DNA of 64,000 nucleotides from Arthrobacter sp. ZGTC412. GTDB taxonomy: Bacteria; Actinomycetota; Actinomycetes; Actinomycetales; Micrococcaceae. Shown here in pieces: positions 1-6,788 of this stretch. Positions within the stretch are counted from its first letter, which is position 1, and every line of letters begins with the position of its first letter. A program made the translations under genes and the position numbers. The stretch covers positions 1 to 64,000 of the forward strand of contig NZ_PJII01000020.1 in the NCBI RefSeq assembly GCF_002929215.1, read 5' to 3'. Under the pieces are notes generated by a model. That model ran no database searches, was not told the DNA's origin, and saw nothing but the letters and a program-made list of their open reading frames with translations.

Positions 1-113
1 TGGTCGATGTAGAGGTCATCGCGGCGGACGCCGGCGGCCAGAAGGTCCGCCTGCTGCCGGTCGGTGGATTGCTGCCGTGTCGAGACACGAGCGTATCCAA
101 TTAGTTTTGTCAT
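1..113 (-). CDS. Serine recombinase (resolvase/invertase family), N-terminus only, cut by window edge
   Basis: Reading leftward from the ATG at 111-113, 37 codons give a resolvase/invertase N-terminus that begins MTKLIGYARVSTRQQ. The YARVS motif with Ser11 is the catalytic nucleophile signature of small serine recombinases (Hin/Pin/Tn3 resolvase type), which cut both strands at a short core site and exchange them. A GGAG ribosome site lies 7 nt upstream (121-124). The rest of the gene is outside the window, so the invertase, resolvase and large-serine types cannot be told apart with certainty. Its upstream region carries a site whose half-sites match the palindromic repeats spread over the next 9 kb, which makes it the candidate enzyme for that array. 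Confidence 0.9.
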   Translation of the reverse strand, partial: MTKLIGYARVSTRQQSTDRQQADLLAAGVRRDDLYID

Positions 114-127
114 GGGCTGCTCCAATG

Positions 128-192
128 TGTCTCATAACTAATGTTGGATACAACGATTCCACCAGAAGGTTATGATACAAAGTTACGAGAAT
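128..192. promoter_or_regulatory. Candidate recombinase-binding (res-like) site upstream of the recombinase
   Basis: An imperfect inverted repeat TGTCTCATAACT (128-139) and AGTTACGAGA (181-190) brackets two internal elements, GGATACAA (146-153) and TGATACAA (173-180). The outer arm begins about 32 nt from the centre, close to the 29.5 nt seen in repeats R1, R3 and R5, and its sequence is that repeat's half-site. Resolvases commonly bind a multi-subsite res region that overlaps their own promoter, which fits this position. The CCCTAGGG-like core is absent. Binding is inferred from sequence only. Confidence 0.5.
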
Positions 193-237
193 CGCCGACC
201 GCAGAGGAACTCTACAAATGCAAGAAATGGGAGACAA

Positions 238-268
238 TCGCGTCGTCGCTGTCGTCGCTGTCGTGCAG
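238..268. repeat. Short tandem GTCGTCGCT repeat
   Basis: About two and a half copies of the 9-mer GTCGTCGCT stand between the recombinase control region and repeat R0. No gene is seen from 114 to 642 on either strand. This stretch holds the res-like site, this tandem repeat and module R0/B0, followed by the leader of the first small gene. Confidence 0.5.
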
Positions 269-279
269 CCGGTGAGACC

Positions 280-470
280 TCTCATATCCTAAGGGTTATG
301 ACGGCAGGGCGTTGAAATTGGGGTCTTCCGGGTCATCTAATCGGACAGGGTATTCGGGATATGCCAAGCATCTGCACCACCCGGAAAGCGTCGAGGGTGG
401 AGAGGGCGCCCATTCACCACCGTCTAACGGGATGCCTTGCGGGCGAGCCGCTTTCGGGACGTTAACCGCG
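280..470. repeat. Palindromic repeat R0 with conserved tail B (first copy of the composite module)
   Basis: R0 (280-304) is a degenerate palindrome around TATCCTAAGGGTTAT, matching R2 at 1702-1729 nearly base for base. About 30 nt after it comes tail B: CTAATCGGACAGGG near 337, then a block at about 404-470 with TCTAACGGGATGCCTTGCGG. The same two blocks in the same order follow R2 and R4. No ORF in this stretch looks like a real protein. It is best described as one copy of a roughly 190-bp module that separates the recombinase from the first cargo genes. Confidence 0.7.
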
Positions 471-642
471 GGCTGCCGGTCGATTTCAGTTCTCCACGGC
501 GCATAGGATCCCCTTGCACATCGACAGAGCGGATCAACGCGCCGGCCAAAGGCACCGAAGCTCTGCCGAGACTTTACCAACCCGTCGCCGCGCGAAGATC
601 TCCTATACGATCTGAGCAACGTCTCGATCAAAGGATGAAGAT

Positions 643-882
643 ATGGAGAATACTCTGATGTTAATAGCAGGCTGCCTCGCAGTACTCGTGGGCATCCTGG
701 TAATTATCAAACGCTCCTCCTTTACAAAATTCACGTCGGATGCTCAACGAGCTACATTCGGCAAAGCAGGCGACAAAGTTGCGGATCAGGCCAGCTCCGG
801 AATGACGGCATTGGTTGGTGTTGTTTTCGTCCTTATCGGTGCAGCAATGGTTGTGTTGGCTTTAATCGGCGTAGAGATTTAG
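643..882 (+). CDS. Small two-helix membrane protein, unknown function
   Basis: 79 residues with hydrophobic helices at about 4-22 and 53-76, joined by a basic/polar loop. The ATG is preceded by AAAGGA at good spacing, which fixes the start. The next gene starts 11 nt after its stop and uses a ribosome site that overlaps this stop, so the two are probably translated as a pair. I do not recognise a family. It is the first cargo gene to the right of the recombinase and module R0/B0. Confidence 0.65.
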   Translation: MENTLMLIAGCLAVLVGILVIIKRSSFTKFTSDAQRATFGKAGDKVADQASSGMTALVGVVFVLIGAAMVVLALIGVEI

Positions 883-893
883 GAAAGCCCGAC

Positions 894-1136
894 TTGGAAG
901 TCTTCTGGCCCGCCGTACTCTTGGGTTCCGCCTTCGTGGTCCTCGGTTTCTTGATCCTGAGGTACGAACATCGAGCCCAAGACTTACTGCGTAAGCGCTA
1001 TAGCAAAGCGCAAGAACGGCACCCAGAGGTTCGATTCCCCAGCAAGTCCTTCCTACCTCTCCTGGGGTGGCTCATCGTGGTCTTCGGCATCGTAGCCATC
1101 GGGCTAGGGCTCACCACGCCGCTACGCGTCGGATAG
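894..1136 (+). CDS. Small two-helix membrane protein, unknown function (paired with preceding gene)
   Basis: 80 residues starting at TTG, with AGGAAAG at 881-887 seven bases upstream, overlapping the stop of the preceding gene. Helices lie at about 3-22 and 52-75, with a strongly basic cytoplasmic-type loop (RKRYSKAQERHPEVR) between them. The layout resembles the preceding protein but the sequence is not obviously related. It ends 47 nt before palindrome R1. No function can be assigned. Confidence 0.6.
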   Translation: MEVFWPAVLLGSAFVVLGFLILRYEHRAQDLLRKRYSKAQERHPEVRFPSKSFLPLLGWLIVVFGIVAIGLGLTTPLRVG

Positions 1137-1183
1137 AGGTTGATCTTCACCTCAAGAGTGCCGAATAACGTTCCCAATCCGGG

Positions 1184-1243
1184 TGTCTCGAAACCTGTGC
1201 GCCTCGAATCCCTAGGGATTCGAGGCGCAAGGGTTTCGAGACA
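1184..1243. repeat. Palindromic repeat R1 (60 bp, four half-sites)
   Basis: Outer arms TGTCTCGAAACC (1184-1195) and GGTTTCGAGACA (1232-1243) are perfect inverted repeats. Inside them is a perfect 30-bp palindrome (1199-1228) with CCTAGG at its middle. Both pairs share the same axis, between 1213 and 1214. It is the cleanest member of the R family. It sits between the stop codons of the convergent genes 894-1136 and 1302-1553, so a bidirectional terminator role is also possible, although no T-run follows the arms. Confidence 0.85.
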
Positions 1244-1254
1244 GTCACCTCGGA

Positions 1255-1291
1255 TTAGCAGACGGTTCATGTCCGGGTAAGAAGCCTGGCC
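1255..1291. repeat. Short element B' (copy 1)
   Basis: This stretch beginning TTAGCAGACGGTTCATG and ending GTAAGAAGCCTGGCC aligns with 3724-3759, which begins TTACAGACGGCTTGG and ends GTAGGAAGCCAGCC. Both follow cassette boundaries, and the second is joined to a piece of tail B. It appears to be a variant of the boundary module. Confidence 0.5.
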
Positions 1292-1301
1292 GCGGGCTAC
1301 T

Positions 1302-1553
1302 TCAAGTGTCAGAGGGCTCAGGTGGCTTTTGCCCGGATATTTGCCGCTTGGATCTTTTGTTCAGCCACTGCTCGCGATACTCGTCGGTTTCCTTAGCGCG
1401 CTTGTTACCGGCCCTAGCTCCAATCCAGGTGCCCAAGCCAGCACCCAAGCCGATAAGAACGCCAGCGCCCCATTGCCAGCCCAACAAGAGCCCGAGTGTC
1501 ACGACTACAGCGGCGGCGATTATCGCGGCTATTAAGACCTGGTGCTTTCCCAA
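1302..1553 (-). CDS. Small glycine-rich two-helix membrane protein, unknown function
   Basis: 83 residues, probably from TTG with GGGAGG about 10 nt upstream. Helix 1 spans about 7-25. Helix 2 (27-46) is unusually glycine-rich, with a GxxxG-like pattern (LIGLGAGLGTWIGARAG) that favours tight helix packing. A charged, basic tail follows (KRAKETDEYREQWLNKRSKR). Its stop faces palindrome R1, and module R2/B lies beyond its start, so the gene is enclosed by repeats on both sides. The family is not recognised. Confidence 0.6.
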   Translation of the reverse strand: MGKHQVLIAAIIAAAVVVTLGLLLGWQWGAGVLIGLGAGLGTWIGARAGNKRAKETDEYREQWLNKRSKRQISGQKPPEPSDT

Positions 1554-1688
1554 GACGTTTGAGCCTCCCGAATTTGGTGATTGCGGCGGATTGGTGATTG
1601 AGACAACGGTGGGTCAGATTGTGCCATGAGAACAACCCGCACCACTACGTTCACGAGGAACTGTGGGCTGGCGGGGAACATTTGTCAG

Positions 1689-1896
1689 GCTCTCCTAATT
1701 TCGTCTCTTATCCCTAGGGTTATGAGACGGCAAGGTACCTCAGTTGAGAGAGGCTCACCGGGAGGCTAATCGGACAGGTCATACGGGGCTTCCGGCCGCC
1801 AGTGCCGCACGTAGGCGAGAACACGAGGCGCTGCACCCCTTCCATCGACTGACTAACGGGACGTTTTGCAGGTGGGCCTCGTCCGGAACATTAAAA
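1689..1896. repeat. Palindromic repeat R2 with tail B (second copy of the composite module)
   Basis: R2 core CGTCTC...GAGACG (1702-1729) is centred on CCCTAGGG with the axis between 1715 and 1716. An extra half-site TCTCCTAATT stands just before it. Tail B follows: GGAGGCTAATCGGACAGG at 1761-1778, and then CACCCCTTCCATCGACTGAC and TAACGGGACG within about 1834-1870. These blocks match 336-470 and 5431-5558 in order and spacing. No convincing coding sequence lies between 1554 and 2003. Confidence 0.75.
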
Positions 1897-2003
1897 CAAC
1901 TACTCACTAAACGGGGATGGCATAGTTGTAATTGGCGGCCGGTTACTCGGTGCGAAACTTTATAGGGGGCGCACAGGAACATGCGCTCCGCCGAGGGGGC
2001 GCG

Positions 2004-2414
2004 GTGAACAGCAAGCATTCCATCAGCTTTACCTTTCCGGAAATCCAAGAGTTTTGGGACCGTCTGGTTAGAAGGATGTTGATCACCTCCGCACTCTGGT
2101 TGATGCTTATTCTCGCAACTATAGGAACGAGACAGGGGATGGGAGACGGTCCTTACCTAGTCGTCCTCTTGGTGTTTGGCGGACTGCAATTAGCGCTGTC
2201 ACTCGCTTATTGGAACCGAGAAAACAAGCTGGTACCGGGCATCAATCAGAGACTGGCCATCGAATTTATGTTGCGCACAGGCACCCCGACGCCGCGGGAA
2301 GACCTAGACATCCTTCAGGTTAAGCAGACCGTGACCGCGCATGATGCAGATGGCGCCCCGCACATCTGGATCGTAAAACGCCGACGTGACGTTTTCACGC
2401 TCCTCTCCGCATGA
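2004..2414 (+). CDS. Two-helix membrane protein with soluble C-terminal domain, unknown function
   Basis: I chose the GTG at 2004, giving 136 residues, because GAGGGGG stands immediately upstream; the frame is open further left to 1932 without a better signal. Helices lie at about 25-42 and 50-69. The second ends in YWNRENK, a W/R/E-rich junction also seen in the proteins at 5023 and 5667. A soluble segment of about 65 residues follows. The family is not recognised. Confidence 0.55.
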   Translation: MNSKHSISFTFPEIQEFWDRLVRRMLITSALWLMLILATIGTRQGMGDGPYLVVLLVFGGLQLALSLAYWNRENKLVPGINQRLAIEFMLRTGTPTPREDLDILQVKQTVTAHDADGAPHIWIVKRRRDVFTLLSA

Positions 2415-2556
2415 ATATGCCGCGGCGGGCCGACTGGCAGGCAGGTGTTCCGATGACAGCCTGTACACTGCGCGGACGTGCAGGTTGGCGCGGTGAGTAA
2501 CCTCCGGCATGGCAGGCTGCTCGGGCGCATTGGGGCGTTAACTTACTAGGGGACAC

Positions 2557-2945
2557 ATGAACTTATTCCGAGTGGTCAGAGATCTACCTCAACCCCAGAA
2601 GACCATCATGGTGGTGTATCTTGCGATTGCCGGGGCGGCCTTTCTAGCAGCCCTGATTGCCCTTTTGCTGGATAAGCCAACCCAGATAGTTGCGACGTCT
2701 TGGCTAACCGTTGGCGTGGGAGCGCTGGCTTTCCTCTTTGGCCTTGTTCTAGTCACCAATTTCCGCGAATCGGCGGTTGTTTATGCCGATATGTTCAAGA
2801 ACCTTCGGCTCTGGGGCAAGACTACTCAAAAACACCTTTTGCTACACCTCGGTTCCTTCGCCTATTCGGAGCAGCGTTCATGCTGATGGGTGCTTTCAGT
2901 GTCGCGATAAGGCTCGCAGCGATGCCACTCGTCCCAGGAATCTGA
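2557..2945 (+). pseudogene. Multi-helix membrane protein, frameshifted near 2820-2835
   Basis: The ATG at 2557 follows GGGGA and opens a frame with helices at about residues 17-38 and 49-70. At the run ACTCAAAAACACC the frame continues into an unlikely, soon terminated tail ending at 2886. The second frame from the same place gives a plausible continuation, YSKTPFATPRF, with a third helix (LFGAAFMLMGAFSVAIRLA), to a stop at 2945. The join falls at an A-run, as expected for an indel or a sequencing error; programmed slippage is possible but unsupported. From 2946 to 3162 I see no gene. Confidence 0.5.
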
Positions 2946-3162
2946 GCTGCTTCCTAGACCTGATGTTGCCGGCCTCCGGCGCGGATCGACCCCGTTGAGG
3001 GTTCCCACTCGAGACACGTCAAGCTGGACTTGGAGAAGGATCGGCTGTCCGTAAGAGGATCCTCTAGGGGACGCTCACGCAGGCGGCCCCACCCGTAAAG
3101 TTGAGCACTTGCCAGCCGAAGCTGAGCTGCTCCACCAGGCTGCTCACTCGCTCAGGTCTGCT

Positions 3163-3660
3163 CTACGCCAGCCTCCCTGTGAACCGTTCTCGTGCATTCA
3201 GCAGGACGCCTTCGTATTCGGCTTCGTCAAACACAAAGTCGACTGCATTCTCGATTCGGTAGGTGTCCGCATCGAAGGAGTCATCCCAGCCTATGCCGGA
3301 CCAGTAGACCTTTTCGTCCTCGTGGCGAATGTCGACGGTGACTCCGCCGCAACCTTCATCCCAGCAGGCACGACAGAAAAGCAGCCAGCCGCGGTTCCAA
3401 TACTGGTGCGGTAGACGCCCGAGGAGCCGGTCGATTTGCTCGACAGCAAGATCGGGTCGTGCAGGCGTGAGCAGGGAAACTTCCTCCGGCGGCCTTTCCG
3501 CGCCTTCCCATTCCTGAATCCAGGTACGCAGCGACTTGCCGTCGATGAGGAAGTCTAGGTGCATCTCGACGGTCTCCTCGGCGCGCCGGAAAAACAGCAG
3601 CCTCCGCTTCCAGGTAATCCCTGGAACGTGCCGCTCTGCGAGGGACAGGACATTAGTCAT
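3163..3660 (-). CDS. Soluble acidic protein with a cysteine cluster, unknown function
   Basis: 165 residues from ATG, with no signal peptide or membrane helix. The N-terminal half includes LDFLIDGKSLRTWIQEWEG. A cysteine cluster, CRACWDEGCGG at about residues 95-105, is followed by VTVDIRHEDEKVYWSG. The C-x2-C-x4-C spacing followed by alternating strands and a W-S motif resembles uncharacterised actinobacterial proteins I know only as hypothetical; a metal-binding knuckle is possible. It is the one clearly soluble cargo protein in the left half of the array. Tail-B sequence lies just upstream of its start. Confidence 0.65.
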   Translation of the reverse strand: MTNVLSLAERHVPGITWKRRLLFFRRAEETVEMHLDFLIDGKSLRTWIQEWEGAERPPEEVSLLTPARPDLAVEQIDRLLGRLPHQYWNRGWLLFCRACWDEGCGGVTVDIRHEDEKVYWSGIGWDDSFDADTYRIENAVDFVFDEAEYEGVLLNARERFTGRLA

Positions 3661-3696
3661 GCTGCCATTCTGCCCGCTCCCATCGGGGGGGGTTGC

Positions 3697-3760
3697 TTCT
3701 CAATACGCCCTTCCATCGACCGACTTACAGACGGCTTGGTTCTGGGGTAGGAAGCCAGCC
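3697..3760. repeat. Partial tail B joined to B' (boundary remnant)
   Basis: CGCCCTTCCATCGACCGAC (about 3706-3724) matches tail B of modules R2 and R4. It runs straight into TTACAGACGGCTTGG and GTAGGAAGCCAGCC, which match the element at 1255-1291. There is no R palindrome beside it, so this looks like a boundary that has lost its core, or a recombined one. It separates the genes at 3163-3660 and 3861-4307. Confidence 0.55.
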
Positions 3761-3860
3761 AAAGGCGCTGTCAGGGATCGGGTAGAAACGGGCCATAGAA
3801 CAGATGTGATTGCATGAGGTATTCCTCGACCGTTTCAGCGGTCAGGATAACGTCAGGACT

Positions 3861-4307
3861 ATGCGTGAACCCTTGTTAGTGGCCCTCGGATTGTTCTTCG
3901 TTGTCGGAGGCATAGGAACCTTCCTATGGATGCGCACGCTTGAGCGCAGGACAAGCCAGCTCGGTTGGACGGATCCACGTCAGGCGTTCAACAAGCGTCG
4001 TCGCGTTCAATTTGCCTTGTGCGTGGCGGCAGCCGCCGGCGTTTACTTGCTTGCGGTAGACAGGATCGGATTACACAACGGATTTGGGCTGGTGCTCCTT
4101 CTCGTCTCTGCGATTTGGTTTACATTCCGTAGGGACATAGCGCGATATCAGTACCAGACCATAATGACGATGTTCAACCGCCGCCGACCCGAGCCGGATG
4201 AAGCGCAACGGCAGGTCAAGGCTATGGAATCCCTCGGAATTGGTTTCAGCGTTTTGCTCTTCTCCACCGGGATTCTGTTGCTCACCTTGAACTTGGTGTT
4301 TGCCTGA
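3861..4307 (+). CDS. Four-helix membrane protein, unknown function
   Basis: 148 residues from the ATG at 3861; the frame is open from 3810 with a TTG, but the hydrophobic N-terminus MREPLLVALGLFFVVGG is more natural at 3861. Helices lie at about 5-24, 50-67, 73-90 and 124-146. Between helices 3 and 4 is a basic cytoplasmic-type loop (MFNRRRPEPDEAQRQ). Palindrome R3 begins 73 nt after the stop. No family is recognised. Confidence 0.6.
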   Translation: MREPLLVALGLFFVVGGIGTFLWMRTLERRTSQLGWTDPRQAFNKRRRVQFALCVAAAAGVYLLAVDRIGLHNGFGLVLLLVSAIWFTFRRDIARYQYQTIMTMFNRRRPEPDEAQRQVKAMESLGIGFSVLLFSTGILLLTLNLVFA

Positions 4308-4379
4308 CGCCGGGCCCTCTTACTGCCCGCTTAACGATCCCTTGCGGGCACCCGAAGCTGCGTGTAGCCCGACTCAACG

Positions 4380-4423
4380 TGTCTCGTAACCCGGGCACCT
4401 CGAATCCCTAGGGTTTCGAGAGA
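4380..4423. repeat. Palindromic repeat R3 (three half-sites)
   Basis: The outer half-site TGTCTCGTAACC (4380-4391) is followed by the inner arm CCTCGAATCCC (4398-4408), the centre TA (4409-4410) and the right arm GGGTTTCGAGAGA (4411-4423). The outer arm begins 29.5 nt from the axis, the same distance as in R1 and R5. The right outer arm is missing. It lies between the convergent stops of genes 3861-4307 and 4460-4891. Confidence 0.8.
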
Positions 4424-4459
4424 TGCAGCGGGAACTTTCAAAGGTCCCACAAGAGGTAC

Positions 4460-4891
4460 TCATAAAGGCGGCAGAACAACTCTCGTTTCTCCGTATTCGA
4501 GCGTGACCTCTTGGGAGGCGTCCACGTCAATAGGAGTCTTGATTACGTAAGTACGGGGGGCCATATCGGCTGTACAGGCCTGGGCACCACGCGTTGCAAT
4601 GCTCAACTTCAGGTGCTGGGAATTGAGGACCTCGATTGAGGACGGGAAGGCAGGACAGCTTGAACTGCCGCTGAGGACGACAGCAAACTTCGCGCCGGCA
4701 TCCAGCCAGCCAGCCACTGGAACAGGAGAGGGAAACGACGGATCCTGAGCCCAGGAACCGGGTTTAGCGGTAATCGCCTCCGACGGAAGTCCGCCGCTAA
4801 ATTCAGATTCGGCAATTGATGACGGGGCGGCTGAACATCCTGCGAGTATCGCGGCCAAGCCGAAAACAGAAAATCGAAGTGAAATCTCCAT
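4460..4891 (-). CDS. Predicted lipoprotein, unknown function
   Basis: 143 residues from the ATG at 4891, chosen because it gives a short basic start, a hydrophobic stretch and a lipobox, LAGC, with the modified Cys at 19; upstream codons in the same frame add only non-signal sequence. The mature part has two further cysteines (SSCPAF and AQACTAD) that could form a disulphide. Export and lipid anchoring outside the membrane are inferred. It is transcribed away from the neighbour starting near 5023. Confidence 0.65.
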   Translation of the reverse strand: MEISLRFSVFGLAAILAGCSAAPSSIAESEFSGGLPSEAITAKPGSWAQDPSFPSPVPVAGWLDAGAKFAVVLSGSSSCPAFPSSIEVLNSQHLKLSIATRGAQACTADMAPRTYVIKTPIDVDASQEVTLEYGETRVVLPPL

Positions 4892-5022
4892 ACGACCGAG
4901 GCTACGCTGTCGATCCGCCTCAGGTGATCGTACGAGACCGCACCGGCCGTATCGTGCAAGCAACCGTGCTCCGGATATGACGGGGGCTACCACCTTCGGA
5001 TTGATTGTGGTTCAGTTCAAGC

Positions 5023-5325
5023 ATGTCACCGCAATCCAGGCGTACGTGGGGCCAGTCTGTTACCCCTGCGTCTGATGAAGTGAAGCGGAGGTTTGGCCGG
5101 CTTTCTCGATACATGCTGGTCTTCACGCCGGTCTTGTTGATTCTGAACTTCTTGCCAATCGATTCGGAACCGTGGATCTGGATCAAAGTGATCATCCTGG
5201 GTATTGGAACTGCCATTCTGCTCGTACTGGCTGTCCGGTTTTCCTTGTGGCAACGAGATGAATATTGGAGGGAACGGGGCAGGGACCCGAAGCACCCCCA
5301 ACGTTGGCCCGAAAAGGAAAACTGA
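5023..5325 (+). CDS. Small two-helix membrane protein with charged tail, unknown function
   Basis: 100 residues from the ATG at 5023; a GTG at 5005 in the same frame is an alternative, and neither has a strong ribosome site. Helices lie at about 30-45 and 53-75, joined by a short loop with IDSEPW, and a strongly charged tail follows (WQRDEYWRERGRD). The loop and tail resemble the protein at 5667-5924, where the loop has LDNEGW and the tail GRENRQERDRKR. The stop is 25 nt before palindrome R4. Confidence 0.55.
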   Translation: MSPQSRRTWGQSVTPASDEVKRRFGRLSRYMLVFTPVLLILNFLPIDSEPWIWIKVIILGIGTAILLVLAVRFSLWQRDEYWRERGRDPKHPQRWPEKEN

Positions 5326-5350
5326 GTAAGACCTCTACCCCCTATCCGAG

Positions 5351-5558
5351 TGTCTCCTAACCTTCCACGCCCCGAAACCCAAGGGTTAGGAGACGGTCCG
5401 TGCTCCAGTTTGGGGACCTTCACGGGGCGGCAAACCGAACAGGGCATACGGGCAACAGATGTCAGCCCCTCTTCCGGTCGAGAATCCCAGGGATGCACCC
5501 TTCCATCGACCGGCAAACGGGACGGCGTGAGGGGCGCCCGCTTACGGACATCTGATCA
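5351..5558. repeat. Palindromic repeat R4 with tail B (third copy of the composite module)
   Basis: Half-site TGTCTCCTAACC (5351-5362) pairs exactly with GGTTAGGAGAC (5384-5394). Compared with R1, where the arms read CTCGAAACC and GGTTTCGAG, both arms have changed together. The centre is CCCAAGGG (5378-5385). Tail B follows: CGAACAGGGCATACGGGCA at about 5436, then GCACCCTTCCATCGACCG and AAACGGGACGG, then GCGCCCGCTTACGGACA up to about 5552. No gene lies between 5326 and 5666. Confidence 0.75.
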
Positions 5559-5666
5559 TTTAGAGGCGGAAATCGTGTGGCGACCGTATGCCCAGCATTC
5601 GCAGTGGAAGGCCCCCAGGTGCCTCACCCAGCAATCTCGAAGATAGTGGGTGTGATTTTGATTTCC

Positions 5667-5924
5667 ATGAACTACTTTGAAGCCATGAGCACAACGCCCT
5701 CTTCCCGTTACGGACCTCAGCCTCTGAATTGGTGCCTTCTCGCAATTGGCCTATTGACCGTCTTGCCTCCACTTCTGCGTTTGGACAACGAAGGCTGGAC
5801 AGGGCCTAACGTCATCTTTGTTGCACTTGGCATCGTAATGATGTGCTTTTCGGCCGCGAGGCTCCTTCTTATGGGCAGGGAGAATCGGCAGGAACGAGAC
5901 AGAAAACGAGCCGAGAGCCCGTAG
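5667..5924 (+). CDS. Small two-helix membrane protein with charged tail, unknown function
   Basis: 85 residues from the ATG at 5667; the ATG at 5685 (MSTTPSSRYG) is equally possible. Helices lie at about 19-37 and 47-69, separated by RLDNEGWTGP, with an arginine/glutamate-rich tail (GRENRQERDRKR). The design matches the protein at 5023-5325 closely enough to suggest distant homology. It follows module R4/B directly. Confidence 0.5.
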   Translation: MNYFEAMSTTPSSRYGPQPLNWCLLAIGLLTVLPPLLRLDNEGWTGPNVIFVALGIVMMCFSAARLLLMGRENRQERDRKRAESP

Positions 5925-6092
5925 AACGATCCCTAGTGTTACGCGGCGGAGGCTTCCGGTCTTTCGTCGGAACTTTGCGGTATCTGTGCCGTGGAGGGTT
6001 GTCCGATGGTCAACCCTTACCGCCAGTCACGGTTGTGTTCCAACCTGTTGGCTTCTGTAGGTCATCTTGCTGAGCGAGCGTAGCTTCTGATT

Positions 6093-6632
6093 ATGGGGAA
6101 AATAGCGAGGGTGACAGCTACAGTAACTGTTCTCTTCGTACTCGGAACTGGCTGCAATAGCGGACAAACTACTACTGATGCATGTGTCGACTGGGTCCGT
6201 TTTGAGGACCCCCGAGATCAGTTCGACAAGGCCGAACTTGTTGCAGTGGGAAAGCCCCTGCGGCAGGACGGCGAGACGAGCATCTACAGTTATGCAGCGA
6301 GGACCCACCTTATAGAAATTGAAACTGTCCTTAAGGGCGAGCCAGGACAAGGCCCCATCCCTGTCTCGTGAATGCCCCAGACCTGCACGGGTGGGGAGTC
6401 TTATCCGGACGGTGACCCCTTGGACACCGATCAACAAGTCCTCATCTACGCGACCAAACAGGCCGACAATTGGTTCACCATGACCCCGGACCAAGGCGTT
6501 GTCCCATACGAACAAGGCTCGCCTCTCCCATTCCGATCCAGCTATACAACGCCGAAGGAGGGAGAGCAGCGAGCGTGGACCCCGGAACGCATGAGAAGCG
6601 CGACGCCAGAACCAATGCCAAGGGTCCCCTGA
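6093..6632 (+). pseudogene. Predicted lipoprotein interrupted by an in-frame TGA
   Basis: The ATG at 6093 opens a lipoprotein N-terminus (VTVLFVLGTGC, modified Cys at 21). The frame stops at TGA 6369-6371 after IPVS and continues in the same frame from MPQTCTGGE to a stop at 6632. The two parts read as one domain of about 178 residues with cysteines on both sides of the break. One base change would explain the stop. Readthrough or a sequencing error cannot be excluded. R5 begins 73 nt after the distal stop. Confidence 0.55.
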
Positions 6633-6704
6633 AGCCGGCTAACGACCTCCCGCATGGTGACATCTATAACTCTTGCGCCGGTAAAGGTTCCCCATCCAAC
6701 TCGA

Positions 6705-6764
6705 TGTCTCGAAACCTCTGCGCCTCAAAACCCTTGGGTTTCGAGGCGGTGAGGTTCCGAGACA
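6705..6764. repeat. Palindromic repeat R5 (60 bp, four half-sites)
   Basis: Outer arms TGTCTCGAAACC (6705-6716) and GGTTCCGAGACA (6753-6764) flank the inner arms CGCCTCAAAACCC (6721-6733) and GGGTTTCGAGGCG (6736-6748). The central dinucleotide is TT (6734-6735). The length and symmetry equal R1: both outer ends lie 29.5 nt from the axis. It separates the convergent genes 6093-6632 and 6789-7583. Confidence 0.85.
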
Positions 6765-6788
6765 TATCGAACGCGACGCGGAGGACGT

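Noticed and set aside
75-92. Half-site-like CGTGTCTCGACACG inside the recombinase gene
   Set aside because: It encodes the conserved V-S-T-R catalytic residues, so the match is explained by protein constraint.
2946-3110. Further R element, suggested by CACTCGAGACACG and CCTCTAGGGG
   Set aside because: The two motifs are on no common axis and no half-site pairing is visible.
5921-5950. Degenerate R core GATCCCTAGTGTTACG
   Set aside because: Only half of the core matches and no arms are present on either side.
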